A program made the position numbers and the translations under genes. From Priapulus caudatus (taxonomy: Eukaryota; Priapulida; Priapulimorpha; Priapulimorphida; Priapulidae): a stretch of DNA of 64,000 bases. The DNA lies in NCBI RefSeq assembly GCF_000485595.1, contig NW_014577334.1, positions 61,468-125,467 of the forward strand. The letters are read 5' to 3'. The stretch's first letter is position 1. Each line of letters opens with the position of its first letter. Below the pieces are notes generated by a model, which worked only from the letters and a program-made list of their open reading frames with translations, was not told the origin of the DNA and did not search any database. Positions 53,201-63,171 of the stretch are shown here, in pieces.

Positions 53201-56200
53201 CGCGGACGTGACACGGTGACGAACAAATAATGATAACGATTTAGGATAGGATTGAGTGAGAGCGCATAAGAACAAGTGGAATATGAACAAGTGGAATATG
53301 AACATACACAGACAGTGAGCCACTTATTCTCCATGCGTGAGAAGGAATTAGTCGCTAATGCACCTCGTCACTACAACACAAGTACCTTGTTAGTGTTATC
53401 TGGAAGATCTTGTATCCGGCAATGTAGGAGGCAAGCCGTGTGAGCGATTGCTTGCCAGAACCTCCGACGCCTACTAGCAGAGAATTGCCTCTTGCTGTCC
53501 TCAGCACCCTTGATATCTATCCATACACAAACAACATGCTGCACATCGTAATCGAAATTGTAACGTAACACATTTATAACATCTTCTCCGTACGGAATCT
53601 TCTACAAAGTGAATCTGCACGCGCCATTGTTAGTGTTTGGAATTTTTGCGTGAACACGTATGTGGTTGTCAATAAGCAGACGTGTGACTCAAATGACTGC
53701 GCATTGCTGAAATACACCAGATGTGCTGAAGTATGTCTGCATATCAAGAGTAGATAATAACACAAGAGTGAGACAACCGATTCCCGCATTTTTAACCGAT
53801 TTTTCTCATCAAAATTTGCCACCAATAAAGAAGCAAGTGTATACGTTCCTCAGCTTATTATGACCACTAATCACTCACCTTCATGGTACTGATATTCGTT
53901 TACATATATTTGCTAGCGTATTGCTGTAAATCGTAATCTTGCACGAGCTGAATTCGATAAATTTACCGCTAAAATGGTGACTTGTTGCGAGCTGTTTAGA
54001 CATTATTAGAAGCTATCGGTGCGCCAATATTTAGCAACGGACGGTTTCCAAATCATGCGTGCCCCGATAGGGGTTTAATGTACTTGATTACCTGCGCGTG
54101 CGTAATGTGATACTTACTGCAAACTACTACAGAGAATATTGTTATTATTGTATTATTACTTATGTAAGATATAGTATGTCAATTTCTTGTGTTGCGATCA
54201 CAATAACTGAGCGCGTCTCGCAGGTTCTTCACGAGATCAAAATTCGAAATTTAGATTGTCTCTCAACCCTATCGGGGCACGAATGATTTGGAAACCGTCC
54301 GTTGCTAAATATTAGCGCCCCGATAGCTTCTAAATAATGGCTAAACAGGTCACAACAACAGCGGTAAATCGTGCGAATTCAGCTCGTGCAAGATTACGAT
54401 TTACAGCAATACGCTAGCAAATATATGTAAACGAATATCAGTACCATGAAGGTGAGTGATTAGTGGTCATAATAAGCTGAGGAACGTATACACTTGCTTC
54501 TTTATTGGTGGCAAATTTTGATGAGAAAAAGCGGTTAAAAATGCGGGAATCGGTTGTCTCACTCTTGTGTTATTATCTACTCTTGCTGCATATCTACCTT
54601 CATTAGATGATTCATGGCATCATGGAAGAATACCAAGTCCATAGCATTGCCACGCACAGTATCGTTGTACATCTGCATGTACATCTTGAGTTTCTCTTTC
54701 AAGAAATTGTAGTCTGGAATCTGGAGAGAGAGTTCAACATGATACGACAAGTACGATACTGCAGAGAGATGATGTGCGGGCACGAGAAAAGAAAGATACA
54801 TGTTTAACCCTATTCACAGGTCACACACATCTTATTTCTATACAAAACTGTACAAAAATCCACAATATATATAAAAGAGTTGAGCGTGCGCATAACCACC
54901 GCGTGTCGTACGATTTCATATATCTTTGGTGCCTCAAGGTCAGCATCTTCTGGCTCTTCCCCCGTAACCTCTGGCGCATCTCTGAGGAAGTCGACGAAGA
55001 AGGGTTCCTTCACGATCTGTGACACCAACTCTTCACCTACATTTGTCTTCACTACCTGCCGGATCACCTCTTGGAACCACTTGTTATCGTCTTCGTTCGT
55101 GAATCTATAGAAAATAGAGCAGCTCTTAGATGAATTTAAATCCCCTTTAGAAACGGTAATCACGATGATCACGATTGAAATGTTGATTAAATAATTTCCA
55201 ATTCCAGAATGGCAGCTGAATGGCAGGGGTCATTACACTAGGAACTCATATACCTGTCTGCAATAACACGCGTGCATTCGTGCTGCCAGAGAGACAGCAG
55301 CATCTCTTTCGTTGTACACTCGGATCCTTTGATAGTGAGCATGCCCTGCCAAATGCGAGACAGATCTCGCAGATTGAAGATGTAGTGGAACTTGGCTGGT
55401 GTGGGCAACATTTTCACCTGGCAAAAAGAAATGGGAAATTTATCATGACTTCAATTCAACATTTTACAATAACATGCAAATAATACCAAGATTGGAGAAT
55501 TAAAAAAAGGAAGAAAAAAATCACAAATAAAATGATTTTCAATAATAATCTTTTTAATAAAAATTATTTGTTATTTACATTTATAGAACATGCCTGATTA
55601 CATATTGCGTTGAACTCATACTGTCATAGCTGGGTAACCATTGACCTATCAAAGCACTGACATTTCATTTTGCTAATACATATAGGCACTTTGCCATAAA
55701 ATACCTTTCCTACAGGCTACTCACCTTTGTCTGTTGCCACAACGTTCTAGTAGCAGGCACAAGATCCTTGCAGAGCTCCACAATGCTTTCATTGAAACGG
55801 GTGCTGCAGAAGTATCCACAGCCAATAACACCTGCAGAGACAATTAGAGACAGACCGTCATCATGACTGAGCAGCCGAGTGCACGACTAGTTTTTGTCAT
55901 CTTTGATGACAAGAACAAAGCCGACGTTGTTCAAAACGCCGTCCTAGTGAGTTAGCCAACACATTTGCAATGCCAGCGAATGCTTGTAAGCCCGAGTTAT
56001 GCGAGTATCACTATTAACAACACTGAGATCATCAACCTCTAAATTTACATGGGAAAAGCTCAAAAGGTTACCGAAGATTTTATCGATTGAGGCGTTCGAC
56101 GGCAGTGTGCAATTGAAAATGGTAAACTGTCTCTTGAGGCGCTCCGGAATGTCGTTGCGACCGCCACCAGGGTGGATCATGGCAGCGATGAACTGCATGT

Positions 56201-59200
56201 CAGCGATGTTCGTGAAGTCACCAGGCTTGTCTAGCGAGTAGAAGCCCTTCATTTCCATGCCTTGCCTCACAATCTCGTTGGTGATCTGTTTGAAAAGAAC
56301 ATTTCTGTCAATCTTGTTCATTAAGCATGCTCTGATAAGGAAATAAGGAATGTTCGTTTCATTGAAATCTTATCTAGGCGATATAAAAATATACAAAACA
56401 AACACAACACGTAAACGCCTACACAAATATAGTTAATAAAAGACATTTCCAGGGTATCACACTTGAAAACTGTCATACAATGTTAGATAATAACTGCAAT
56501 TACTAATCCAGAATCCAGCAACTTTATCTTTGACACCCTCGTCTATTCTAGTTTCCAATATATTGATTCTAACGCACCTGATCTCCCCACTCGTTGATGA
56601 TTGGCATGTTGATATCATCAACAAATACGGTCATCTTTCTGCCCGCTGGTGGACCGTACGTGTTTCCCATCCGCTTGTCAACGTAACTCTCAATAGTGCG
56701 CTATGCATATAGAACAGATTCATGAATAACTATAGGCAATATTAGTTTTAGTGGGGACACCTGGTGCTGCTATCATTATGAACTATCACTTTAACATGAA
56801 AATGAGCAACATCTGTGCATAATCTGTGGAATATATCGATATATGGTGTCATTACCTGGAAGAGTGCTGGAGTGGAGGCTGACGAGAAGTTAAAGCTCTT
56901 GCCCATATGCTGGTCTGGATCATATCCGGCCATGTATGCCTTAACCATCACTGTTTTAGCTGTTCCTTGCTCGCCTATGAGTAACACAGCCTAAAGGAAA
57001 ACAGAGCACGTTACAGAAACATTTCCCACATGGCGTCGTGTATAAGAAGAAGCTTAATATGCTTTAAATAATATGTACAGATAAGTTGCGTTTTACCTTA
57101 AATTAACGTGCATTAAAGCAGCGTTTTGAATTGTAATTAAAGCTGTTATTAACCTTGTGCTGCTTGGCGATGGTGTCTATGAGGAAGTTGGAGCGCACAT
57201 TGTCGACGTTAGGCACAAGGATGCTCGAGTACTCTGGAACCACCTCGGATGAGTACTTATACTCCTGCACTCTGTTTGACCAGTGCTCCCAATCGCCTGC
57301 AGGGCAATGTAGGAAGACGATTGAAACAGTTGCGATTACACTCTGCGCTTACAGTGAGGCGGTTTTTGTTCGAGCACGTTGGGTACAAACGCAGCGGTAT
57401 CTCGCTCGTCTACACGTCACTATTCACGTTCTTACCGTCTGCGGCGACGACAAACTCGAATATCGTCTGTCCGCTTCCCTCCGGGATTTCGGGATATGCG
57501 AGTTTGCTTGGGTGACTCAGAATGTACTCCTCCATCTTCGATCGATCTTCCAGCTCCAGTAGCGCCCCCAAGCTCCACATGATAGCAAAGATGAAGAGCC
57601 TCTCCAAGTGTTTAGCCGACAGATTACCTACCTCCTCTTTGCTTGGAATCAAACCAGTTAGCAGATCAATGCACTGAAACCAAAAACAAAACAAAATGGT
57701 AAAGGCCGCCGCACACCTACATCGCTTCATCGCTTCATCGTTTGTAAAATCGGCTCATCGGCTCATCGGCTCATCGGGTCATCGGTTCAAAATCAAACAT
57801 GTTTGATTCGGAACGATCACCCGATAAAAATAAAATCGTCTACAAATGAACGCGCACACCTACCCGATATCGGCTGATTTCTATCGGGCCGATCAAATCG
57901 CGTGAAAAATCGGTTGGTGTGCGGCAACCTTAAGCAATTTCGAACGCATATGTTGGTGAAATGTTAGATTATAATGAAATAGTTTTTCTGGTCTAATAAT
58001 GGATTAGCTGGTGGGGGAAGACTTAAGTTGTAGCTAGTAATAATCATTTGAGAACGTTGGTGACATTTACCTGTCTGATATAATTGCATTCAAGTACAAC
58101 CATTTTAGCAAAGAGGCTTTGTTTGACATAAGTGAACATGTCTTGGAATAGCTCATCAAACAGTTGCTTAAGAATCGTTGCTTCAGCTGCTGCGCGTTTG
58201 TTCAACCAGGCCTAAAAAATCAACACGTTAATTAAAAATCCTACCATTGAAAGAAACATGATTATAATTTTATGTTTATTTACTGGCACGTTAGTTAATT
58301 TGAGAAGACAACAACTGTTATGAAGATGGAAAGAGTAGTTCTCAATATTAACTGTCTGTAGATTGCATTTATCCCCGCTTCAATTACTCGATGCGATAGA
58401 ACAGTTGGTTTTCGGTGTGCGCGCACCGTATCCAACCACATTACAACCTGAAGTATGGGCTTCCAGTCCAGCGCTGATGAGCTCATGTACACCATGCCGT
58501 TACGTGACACGGTGGCTGGGCTGGCATTGTCGATGTTGTGCACCTCAAACAGCACCTTGCAGGTGGGTGACATAGGAATACGATCACCATTAGCCAGTGT
58601 CAGCGTCCTGTTGTCGTCCAGCACTGAGTTGAGGTTCTCAATCCAGATAGCATCAACAGGTCCATCCAGTATAATCCAGACATGGTCCGCTGTGAAGGAA
58701 CAATACCATTCAGTCAATATACCCAGATCTCTGTGACCCCTAACCCTTTAAAGCAGTGTTATTTACATTTTAACACAATTGGTGGCAAAATTCTTAATTA
58801 TATGTTCTGTGTAGTTGGTCTTGGGTTCAGCCAATATGTAAAAATAATTGCACGTATTAACAATGTAACAAAAATGGTTCCATGGTGTAATGGTTAGCAC
58901 TCAGGACTTTGAATCCTGCGATCCGAGTTCAAATCTCGGTGGAACCTCAATTTTATATAACGACAAAAAAATACATTAAAATAGACATATATGATTCAAT
59001 TCAGTTATTCATCATCAATTCATCATCATCATCATATCCGTTTAACGTCCACGTTCCATATGCTAGCAGGTTATTACAAATAAGATCACACAAAATGTTC
59101 CATGGTGTAATGGTTAGCACTCAGGACTCTGAATCCTTCGATCCGAGTTCAAATCTCGGTGGAACCTCACATTTTCATAGCAATAAATTGGGTTGAAGTA

Positions 59201-62200
59201 GAACCATACAATAATGAGATTACTTGGGTGTTTATAAAAAATCTTAGAATCAGGTTTTATGACTTAAATCATATTGTAAAGGTTAGCACACCATTACAAG
59301 CATTCAAATCTTGGTGGAACCTAAACATTTAATTGCTACACCAAGTTTTATTACAAATTAAAACAGATATCAATTAAATTATTTAGGGTGTATATAAACG
59401 ACTTTACCAGAGTTCCATGGTGTAATATGGACTCAAGACTTTGAATCCTGCGATCCGAGTTCAAATCTCAGTGGAAACTCAATTTTGAATAACGAAACTA
59501 AAATGTGTTAAAATAGACATTTGGATCATTTAAATAATTTCCAATAATATTAAATAAAAGGTTCCATGGTGTAATGGTTAGCACTCAGGACTCTGAATCC
59601 TGCGATCCGAGTTCAAATCTCGGTGGAACCTAAATTTTGAACAGGAACACTAAATTACGTTAAAATTAACACCAGAGTCATTTCAAATAAACTAATTACA
59701 AAAGTAATCAACTACAAGGTTCCATGGTGTAATGGTTAGCACTCAGGACTCTGAATCCTGCGATCCGAGTTCAAATCTCGGTGGAACCTAAATTTTTATA
59801 GCAACAAATTGGGTTGAGGTGGAAGTATACAATGAGATTACTTATGTGTTTATAAAGAATCTTAGAATAAAGGTCAATGGTTTAAACCATGATGTAAAAG
59901 TTAGTACACCGTTAATAGAGTTCAAATCTCGGTGGAACCTAAACATTTTATTGCTACAGATTAAAACAATAACATAGGTTACAATTAGGTTTTGTGACAA
60001 ATTAAAACGGATATCAATGAGATTATTTAGGGTGTACATAAATGATTTCATCACGGTTCCATGGTGTAATGGTTAGCACTCAGGACTTTGAATCCTGCGA
60101 TCCGAGTTCAAATCTCGGTGGAACCTCAATTTTGAATAACAAAACTAAAAATAAAAATGTGTTAAAATAGACACTTGTGTCATTTTTAAATAATTACAAA
60201 TGTAATCAACTATAAGGTTCCATGGTGTAATGGTTAGCACTCAGGACTCTGAATCCTGCGATCCGAGTTCAAATCTCGGTGGAACCTAAATTTTGAACAG
60301 GGACACTAAAGCTCATAGGGTCTATGTCCCCCAGGGTACTGCCGGAACGTGCCCTGGTAACTATCTGATATGGTTAGGGTTAGGGAGTAGGCGTAGGCGT
60401 AGGTGACATATATGTACCTGAGGTAACTATCTGATATGGTTAGGGTTAGGGAGTAGGCGTAGGCGACTCCCTAGACTAGTTAGTGGAGTAGGCAAGGTAC
60501 GGTCCGGCATATTAGATAATACCAGCAGAGCATATAAATCACGTTGATTTATATGCCCTGGTACCAGGGTACGTTCCCGTATACCGGACCGTACCCTGGG
60601 GGGTATACCGTCTCAGCGACACTAAATCACGGTAAAATTTAGTAGCTGTTTAAAATAAACACAGATATCAATGAGATTACTTGAGTGCTAATGAAGGATA
60701 TTGAAATCAGTTACATGGTGTCTTGATTAGCCCTCAGAACACTGAATACCGAAATGCAAGTTTAAATCTTGGTCGAATTCGAAACTACATTATTTTTGAA
60801 TAGCCTAGGAACACTAAAATTTGTTAAAATAGTTATTTGGGTCATTTAAATGATTGCAAATGCAATCATAAACAAGGTTCCATAGTATGGTTAGCACTGA
60901 GGATTTTGAACTCTGAGATGAGTTTAAAAAAATTTAATAACAACAAAAACAATATAATTAGGATCAATTGAATATGTAAAATGATACTAAATTAAAATTT
61001 TCTGTACTATAATGGTTAGCATTTGGAACGTTTTGGACCAATGTTACTGTCATATTTTTCACATTTCATATGTTAAGAAATGTCATTCATCATGTAACAA
61101 TTCATTCAATGTTCATCTGACAATCCATTTATCAAGAAATTCCAGATAGGTTTTTCCCATCTGTGACATACTTTTTTTCGTCTTCAAGGTTTTTCTCCAC
61201 AGCGTAGAAAAGATGCCGTCCGTCCAGTCATTGGTGGCCACGTCGAGTCTTCCAAACATCTGCGGTGCCGTGATGGCCTTGGGGTTCATTCTCATCTCCC
61301 TGTGACTGCTGCCGCACTCCGTCATGGATCGCATGAGCGTCTGAATGCAGCAGGATTTGCCTGCTCCGCTAGGACCCAGCGCCATGATGCCGTGACGCAC
61401 ACACTGTGTCTCGTACAGCTGTGGGTCACCGGGAAAACAACTAATTTTTAAAAATCTTGCCGTTACACCCGACGTTCACAGAACGAGCAGATGACGCAGT
61501 ATATAAATCATCCACAACGCGTAAGAGCACATGCTGTTTAACAACACAAGCATATATGTAAATGCTGGTTAACAACACAAGCATGCAAATGCTCTTCAAC
61601 AACACAAGCATCCAAGATGTTTGCATTCCTACCCGGTGTATGACACGTCTCCATATGAGGTATGAGTATGAGACAGCACAACATACCTGAACGACTTTTA
61701 GATTCCATGACGGATGGTTGACCAGACCCATCTCATCGACCTGATGTTGTATTGCCACCTGAAGGTCATCATAGCTAGCACTATCCAGCTGGATGCCAGG
61801 AAACAGATCACTGATCAAGCTGAGGAACAACGGCTCATCCTCATCCACCTAAACGTAATACAAGACATCGGTTATAAGTTCATTGCCTTAAAAAACTCAC
61901 TTACACATAAAGTTCCGTGACAAAAAGCAAATTGACTGAAAATTGACAAATCATTGTGAAAGTGAGCTATATATGGAAACGAGAGATAACCATGCAGTAC
62001 AATGGTCCCCACTTTATCAGGCCTCGGATAAGCGGGCACATGTCATTTAAAAAACACTGTTATGTATGCACTCACTGCTGAATCGGAACTACTGCTTAAT
62101 CAGGATATTTTTATGGTTCTTGACCTAGCTGTCCTGATTAAGGTGGGGCCACCATACAACCAATGCATACACCTCAACTTTGTGAATAATTCAGAAACTC

Positions 62201-62488
62201 TGTCACACTATACCATAATTTATCTTAATATAGATGCGTATATCACTGAAAACTAGCAATTCATTTAATAATTACCTTAATGAGAGATTCCTGAAAATAT
62301 TGCCTAATAATATAATAAATTAAAATTGATATACGATGCCAAAAACACGTCACCAGTTTTGAGAGATTCATGTCACGTAGCACTCTCATGACGATGGTAG
62401 ATTCACTGTCCTCAGGTCTCGCTCTCTTGTTCGATCCCAGAGTACGCAGTACAGACAGGATGTTCCTCAAACCAAAGTCGTAATGCAC
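38271..62488 (-). CDS. DNAH5/8: Axonemal dynein heavy chain, outer-arm gamma type (5' partial)
   Basis: 47 exons on the minus strand, reading from 62488 down to the TAG at 38271-38273. All 46 junctions agree in phase and give 2472 aa, roughly the C-terminal half of a ~4600-residue motor. It runs from the end of AAA1 through AAA2, AAA3, AAA4, the stalk with microtubule-binding domain, AAA5 and AAA6 to the C-terminal domain ending [14 protein letters not shown]. Walker A motifs seen are GPSGAGKS (AAA2), GEQGTAKT (AAA3) and GVGGSGKQS (AAA4). The RTDL-type C-terminus and close match of every segment place it in the DNAH5/DNAH8 group, motors of the outer dynein arm; I cannot choose between the two. 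The N-terminal tail, linker and AAA1 core are absent because the contig ends at the gap at 63004. Two introns have GC donors. Confidence 0.95.
39825..40082. mobile_element. TIR element copy 1, 9-bp target duplication
   Basis: 258 bp, inverted ends of about 48 bp (GCTGCCAGGGTCTATGTCTC on the left; the right end reads GCTGATAGGGTCTATGTCTC on the other strand). Flanks are GTCATTGCA (39816-39824) and ATCATTGCA (40083-40091), a 9-bp target duplication with one mismatch. Inside, a unit with CTCCCTAACCCTAACCATAT is tandemly repeated. A second copy lies at 60311-60617. Long TIRs with 9-bp duplications resemble Mutator-like MITEs. Confidence 0.8.
41032..41240. repeat. CA and ATCC microsatellite cluster
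   Basis: CA run (41032-41049) followed by ATCC/CATC units and CGCA blocks in the dynein intron between the exons at 41030 and 41259. Confidence 0.9.
42688..42880. repeat. Tandem intron duplication next to a dynein exon
   Basis: A unit of about 95 bp containing ACACTCATAACCTACGTTTA and TAGCCTGATAGCAG occurs twice, the second copy ending two bases before the donor of exon 42883-43035. Confidence 0.8.
43331..48181 (-). other. Dynein exons: AAA5 and AAA6
   Basis: Exons 48013-48181, 47735-47884, 47356-47511, 47101-47190, 46298-46390, 45938-46042, 45624-45762, 45378-45492, 44985-45175, 44747-44868, 44167-44285, 43620-43822 and 43331-43404. Landmarks are [121 protein letters not shown] and [15 protein letters not shown]. 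Exon 45624-45762 ends in a GC donor (CCAG|GCAAGA). Confidence 0.92.
46572..46975. mobile_element. MITE with CAGGGTT ends
   Basis: The ends are inverted: CAGGGTTCATACACC on the left and GACCCATACAAACCCTG on the right, about 400 bp apart. The interior repeats TTCCAGGA. It resembles hAT-type MITEs, but no clean target duplication is visible. Confidence 0.6.
48506..51969 (-). other. Dynein exons: stalk coiled coil and microtubule-binding domain
   Basis: Exons 51743-51969, 51252-51343, 50692-50822, 50053-50229, 49711-49878, 49295-49510, 49045-49182 and 48506-48633. After [19 protein letters not shown] comes the ascending stalk helix (heptads in [18 protein letters not shown] and [16 protein letters not shown]), the binding domain ([17 protein letters not shown] to [20 protein letters not shown]) and the descending helix ([19 protein letters not shown]). 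The 51252-51343 exon ends in a GC donor. Confidence 0.92.
51036..51142. repeat. GT-rich microsatellite
   Basis: TGTG/TGCG tract in a dynein intron near the stalk exons. Confidence 0.85.
52345..55831 (-). other. Dynein exons: end of AAA3 and AAA4
   Basis: Exons 55725-55831, 55254-55417, 54912-55104, 54598-54720, 53386-53516, 53040-53193 and 52345-52509. They include [35 protein letters not shown], the AAA4 Walker [10 protein letters not shown] and the AAA4 Walker [12 protein letters not shown]. An 841-bp transposon occupies the intron between the fourth and fifth exons of this list. Confidence 0.93.
53745..54585. mobile_element. 841-bp transposon with long TIRs, filled site
   Basis: Inverted arms of about 330 bp start CAAGAGTAGATAATAACACA and end with the complement; the centre (~54075-54260) is unique. 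Perfect 8-bp target duplications CTGCATAT flank it (53737-53744 and 54586-54593). The other copy of this locus has a single CTGCATAT (63523-63530) and no insert. No transposase frame, so it is non-autonomous. 8-bp duplications fit hAT- or Mutator-like transposases; the ends do not match canonical hAT. It lies 12 bp into an intron of the dynein gene. Confidence 0.92.
56072..58689 (-). other. Dynein exons: rest of AAA2 and AAA3
   Basis: Exons 58448-58689, 58071-58211, 57436-57673, 57154-57296, 56856-56990, 56578-56700 and 56072-56285. They encode the AAA2 core [20 protein letters not shown] and [20 protein letters not shown], the AAA3 Walker A GEQGTAKT, the AAA3 Walker [12 protein letters not shown], and the sensor-like [19 protein letters not shown]. 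All are close to axonemal gamma/DNAH5-8 chains. Confidence 0.93.
57706..57936. mobile_element. Small MITE with CCGCACACC ends
   Basis: Inverted ends AAGGCCGCCGCACACC and GGTGTGCGGCAACCTT about 230 bp apart. The left half has a short tandem repeat of TCATCGGC. It lies in a dynein intron. Confidence 0.6.
58876..58947 (+). tRNA. tRNA-Gln (TTG)
   Basis: 72 nt starting GGTTCCATGGTGTAATGGTT. All four stems pair (GGTTCCA/TGGAACC acceptor, CAGGA/TCCTG anticodon stem, CCGAG/CTCGG T stem). Loop CTTTGAA gives anticodon TTG. Followed by a TTTT stop for RNA polymerase III. Intronic and antisense to the dynein gene. Confidence 0.95.
59096..59167 (+). pseudogene. Degenerate tRNA-Gln (CTG)
   Basis: Same 72-nt body with anticodon CTG, but the first base is T instead of G and the anticodon stem has T where G is needed (TCCTT). 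Both changes break base pairs, so it is probably decaying. Confidence 0.75.
59281..59322 (+). pseudogene. tRNA-Gln relic, 3' half
   Basis: Retains GGTTAGCAC and the T arm as TTCAAATCTTGGTGGAACCT, but the anticodon arm has been lost. Confidence 0.7.
59411..59477 (+). pseudogene. tRNA-Gln (TTG) pseudogene with deletion
   Basis: Carries the TTG anticodon loop and T arm, but bases are missing in the D arm (TGTAATATGGACTC), the first base is changed, and the acceptor end reads GGAAACT. Confidence 0.8.
59560..59631 (+). tRNA. tRNA-Gln (CTG)
   Basis: Intact 72-nt cloverleaf, anticodon loop CTCTGAA. TTTT follows within six bases. Confidence 0.95.
59718..59789 (+). tRNA. tRNA-Gln (CTG)
   Basis: Intact 72-nt cloverleaf identical in body to the copy at 59560. 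TTTTT follows. Confidence 0.95.
59899..59940 (+). pseudogene. tRNA-Gln relic, 3' half
   Basis: TTAGTACACC followed by an intact T arm and acceptor 3' side (TTCAAATCTCGGTGGAACCT). Counterpart of the relic at 59281 in the previous repeat unit. Confidence 0.7.
60055..60126 (+). tRNA. tRNA-Gln (TTG)
   Basis: Intact 72-nt cloverleaf, loop CTTTGAA, followed by TTTT. Counterpart of the broken TTG copy at 59411. Confidence 0.95.
60216..60287 (+). tRNA. tRNA-Gln (CTG)
   Basis: Intact 72-nt cloverleaf, loop CTCTGAA, followed by TTTT. Its 3' flank was later hit by the TIR element at 60311. Confidence 0.95.
60311..60617. mobile_element. TIR element copy 2, perfect 9-bp target duplication
   Basis: 307 bp flanked by GACACTAAA on both sides (60302-60310 and 60618-60626). 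The left end reads GCTCATAGGGTCTATGTCCC; the right end is a diverged inverted copy ending CTCAGC. The interior repeats TTAGGGTTAGGGAGTAGGCG, inverse to the copy at 39825. It inserted into a spacer of the tRNA array. Confidence 0.8.
60706..61060 (+). pseudogene. Three strongly decayed tRNA-Gln relics
   Basis: Near 60706-60780, 60876-60930 and 61002-61050 the sequence keeps fragments such as ATGGTGTCTTGATTAGC, GGTTCCATAGTATGGTTAGC and ATAATGGTTAGCATTTGGA, with no functional cloverleaf. They mark the right edge of the array. Confidence 0.55.
61172..62488 (-). other. Dynein exons: end of AAA1 and start of AAA2
   Basis: Exons 62354-62488 ([18 protein letters not shown], then [10 protein letters not shown]), 61687-61848 ([17 protein letters not shown]) and 61172-61418 (AAA2 P-loop GPSGAGKS, then [19 protein letters not shown] and [16 protein letters not shown]). 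The P-loop ends in Ser where vertebrate homologues usually have Thr; both are allowed in the Walker A consensus. Confidence 0.93.
62000..62154. mobile_element. Tc1/mariner-type MITE with TA flanks
   Basis: Inverted ends CAATGGTCCCCACTTTATCAG and CTGATTAAGGTGGGGCCACCA, with TA on each side (62155-62156 on the right). 155 bp, non-coding. Confidence 0.65.
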
Positions 62489-63003
62489 CTATGTGTACAT
62501 ACACAATATTTACATATAATAGTTCACATGTATATATATATATCAAGAGTGGATAATAGAGAAGAGTATGTCACGGTTTTAACAGCGTTTTGCATAGTTT
62601 TGAACTGGTAACTAATCTACCAATATGTGAATAAATATATTCAAACTTTACCTTGTTTTCGTCTATGATTCTCCCTTAATCATATGACACCACCAATTTA
62701 CCTGAAAATCGTATGTGTTCTTCAAAAAAGTTAGTTGAATACGACACGGTTTCCCACAGTTCTCACGCATGGATGCATCTCTCCGACCGAACTTTGTTAT
62801 GGGATTAGTGTTCTATTGTCTATGACGGAACTTTGGGGGTCGTATGGGATATTAGGCATCGAATTGTATTCAGCGTGCAGCGTTTCCAGCGTGCTAAAAA
62901 TAAATGCGGGGCAAAGCGGAACACGGGGCAAAGTGGAATTGACTCAGCAGATCTATGTTGATGGCCCCATCTATCTGTGACTGTTTTCATTAGAAGCTCA
63001 GTT
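62489..63003. other. Contig end upstream of the dynein exons, no gene seen
   Basis: AT-rich intron-like sequence between the most upstream dynein exon and the gap. A TA run lies near 62530. Neither strand contains the expected AAA1 exon (the part preceding VHYDFGLRN). Confidence 0.5.
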
Positions 63004-63013
63004 NNNNNNNNNN
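63004..63013. other. Assembly gap of 10 N
   Basis: Ten unresolved bases; the sequence that follows repeats the locus at 53216-55078. Confidence 0.99.
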
Positions 63014-63171
63014 CTAGTGACGAACAAATAATGATAACGATTTAGGATAGGATTGAGTGAGAGCGCATAAGAACAAGTGGAATATGAACATACACAGACA
63101 GTGAGCCACTTATTCTCCATGCATGAGAAGGAATTAGTCGCTAACGCACCTCGTCACTACAACACAAGTAC

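Noticed and set aside
53386-53508. Shorter dynein AAA4 exon ending at 53508
   Set aside because: It would break the phase with the preceding exon; the acceptor at 53517-53518 restores ISRVLRT, as in the family.
58876-60287. CRISPR-like array of ~72-bp repeats
   Set aside because: The repeats fold as tRNA-Gln and spacers are unequal and repeated; the genome is eukaryotic.
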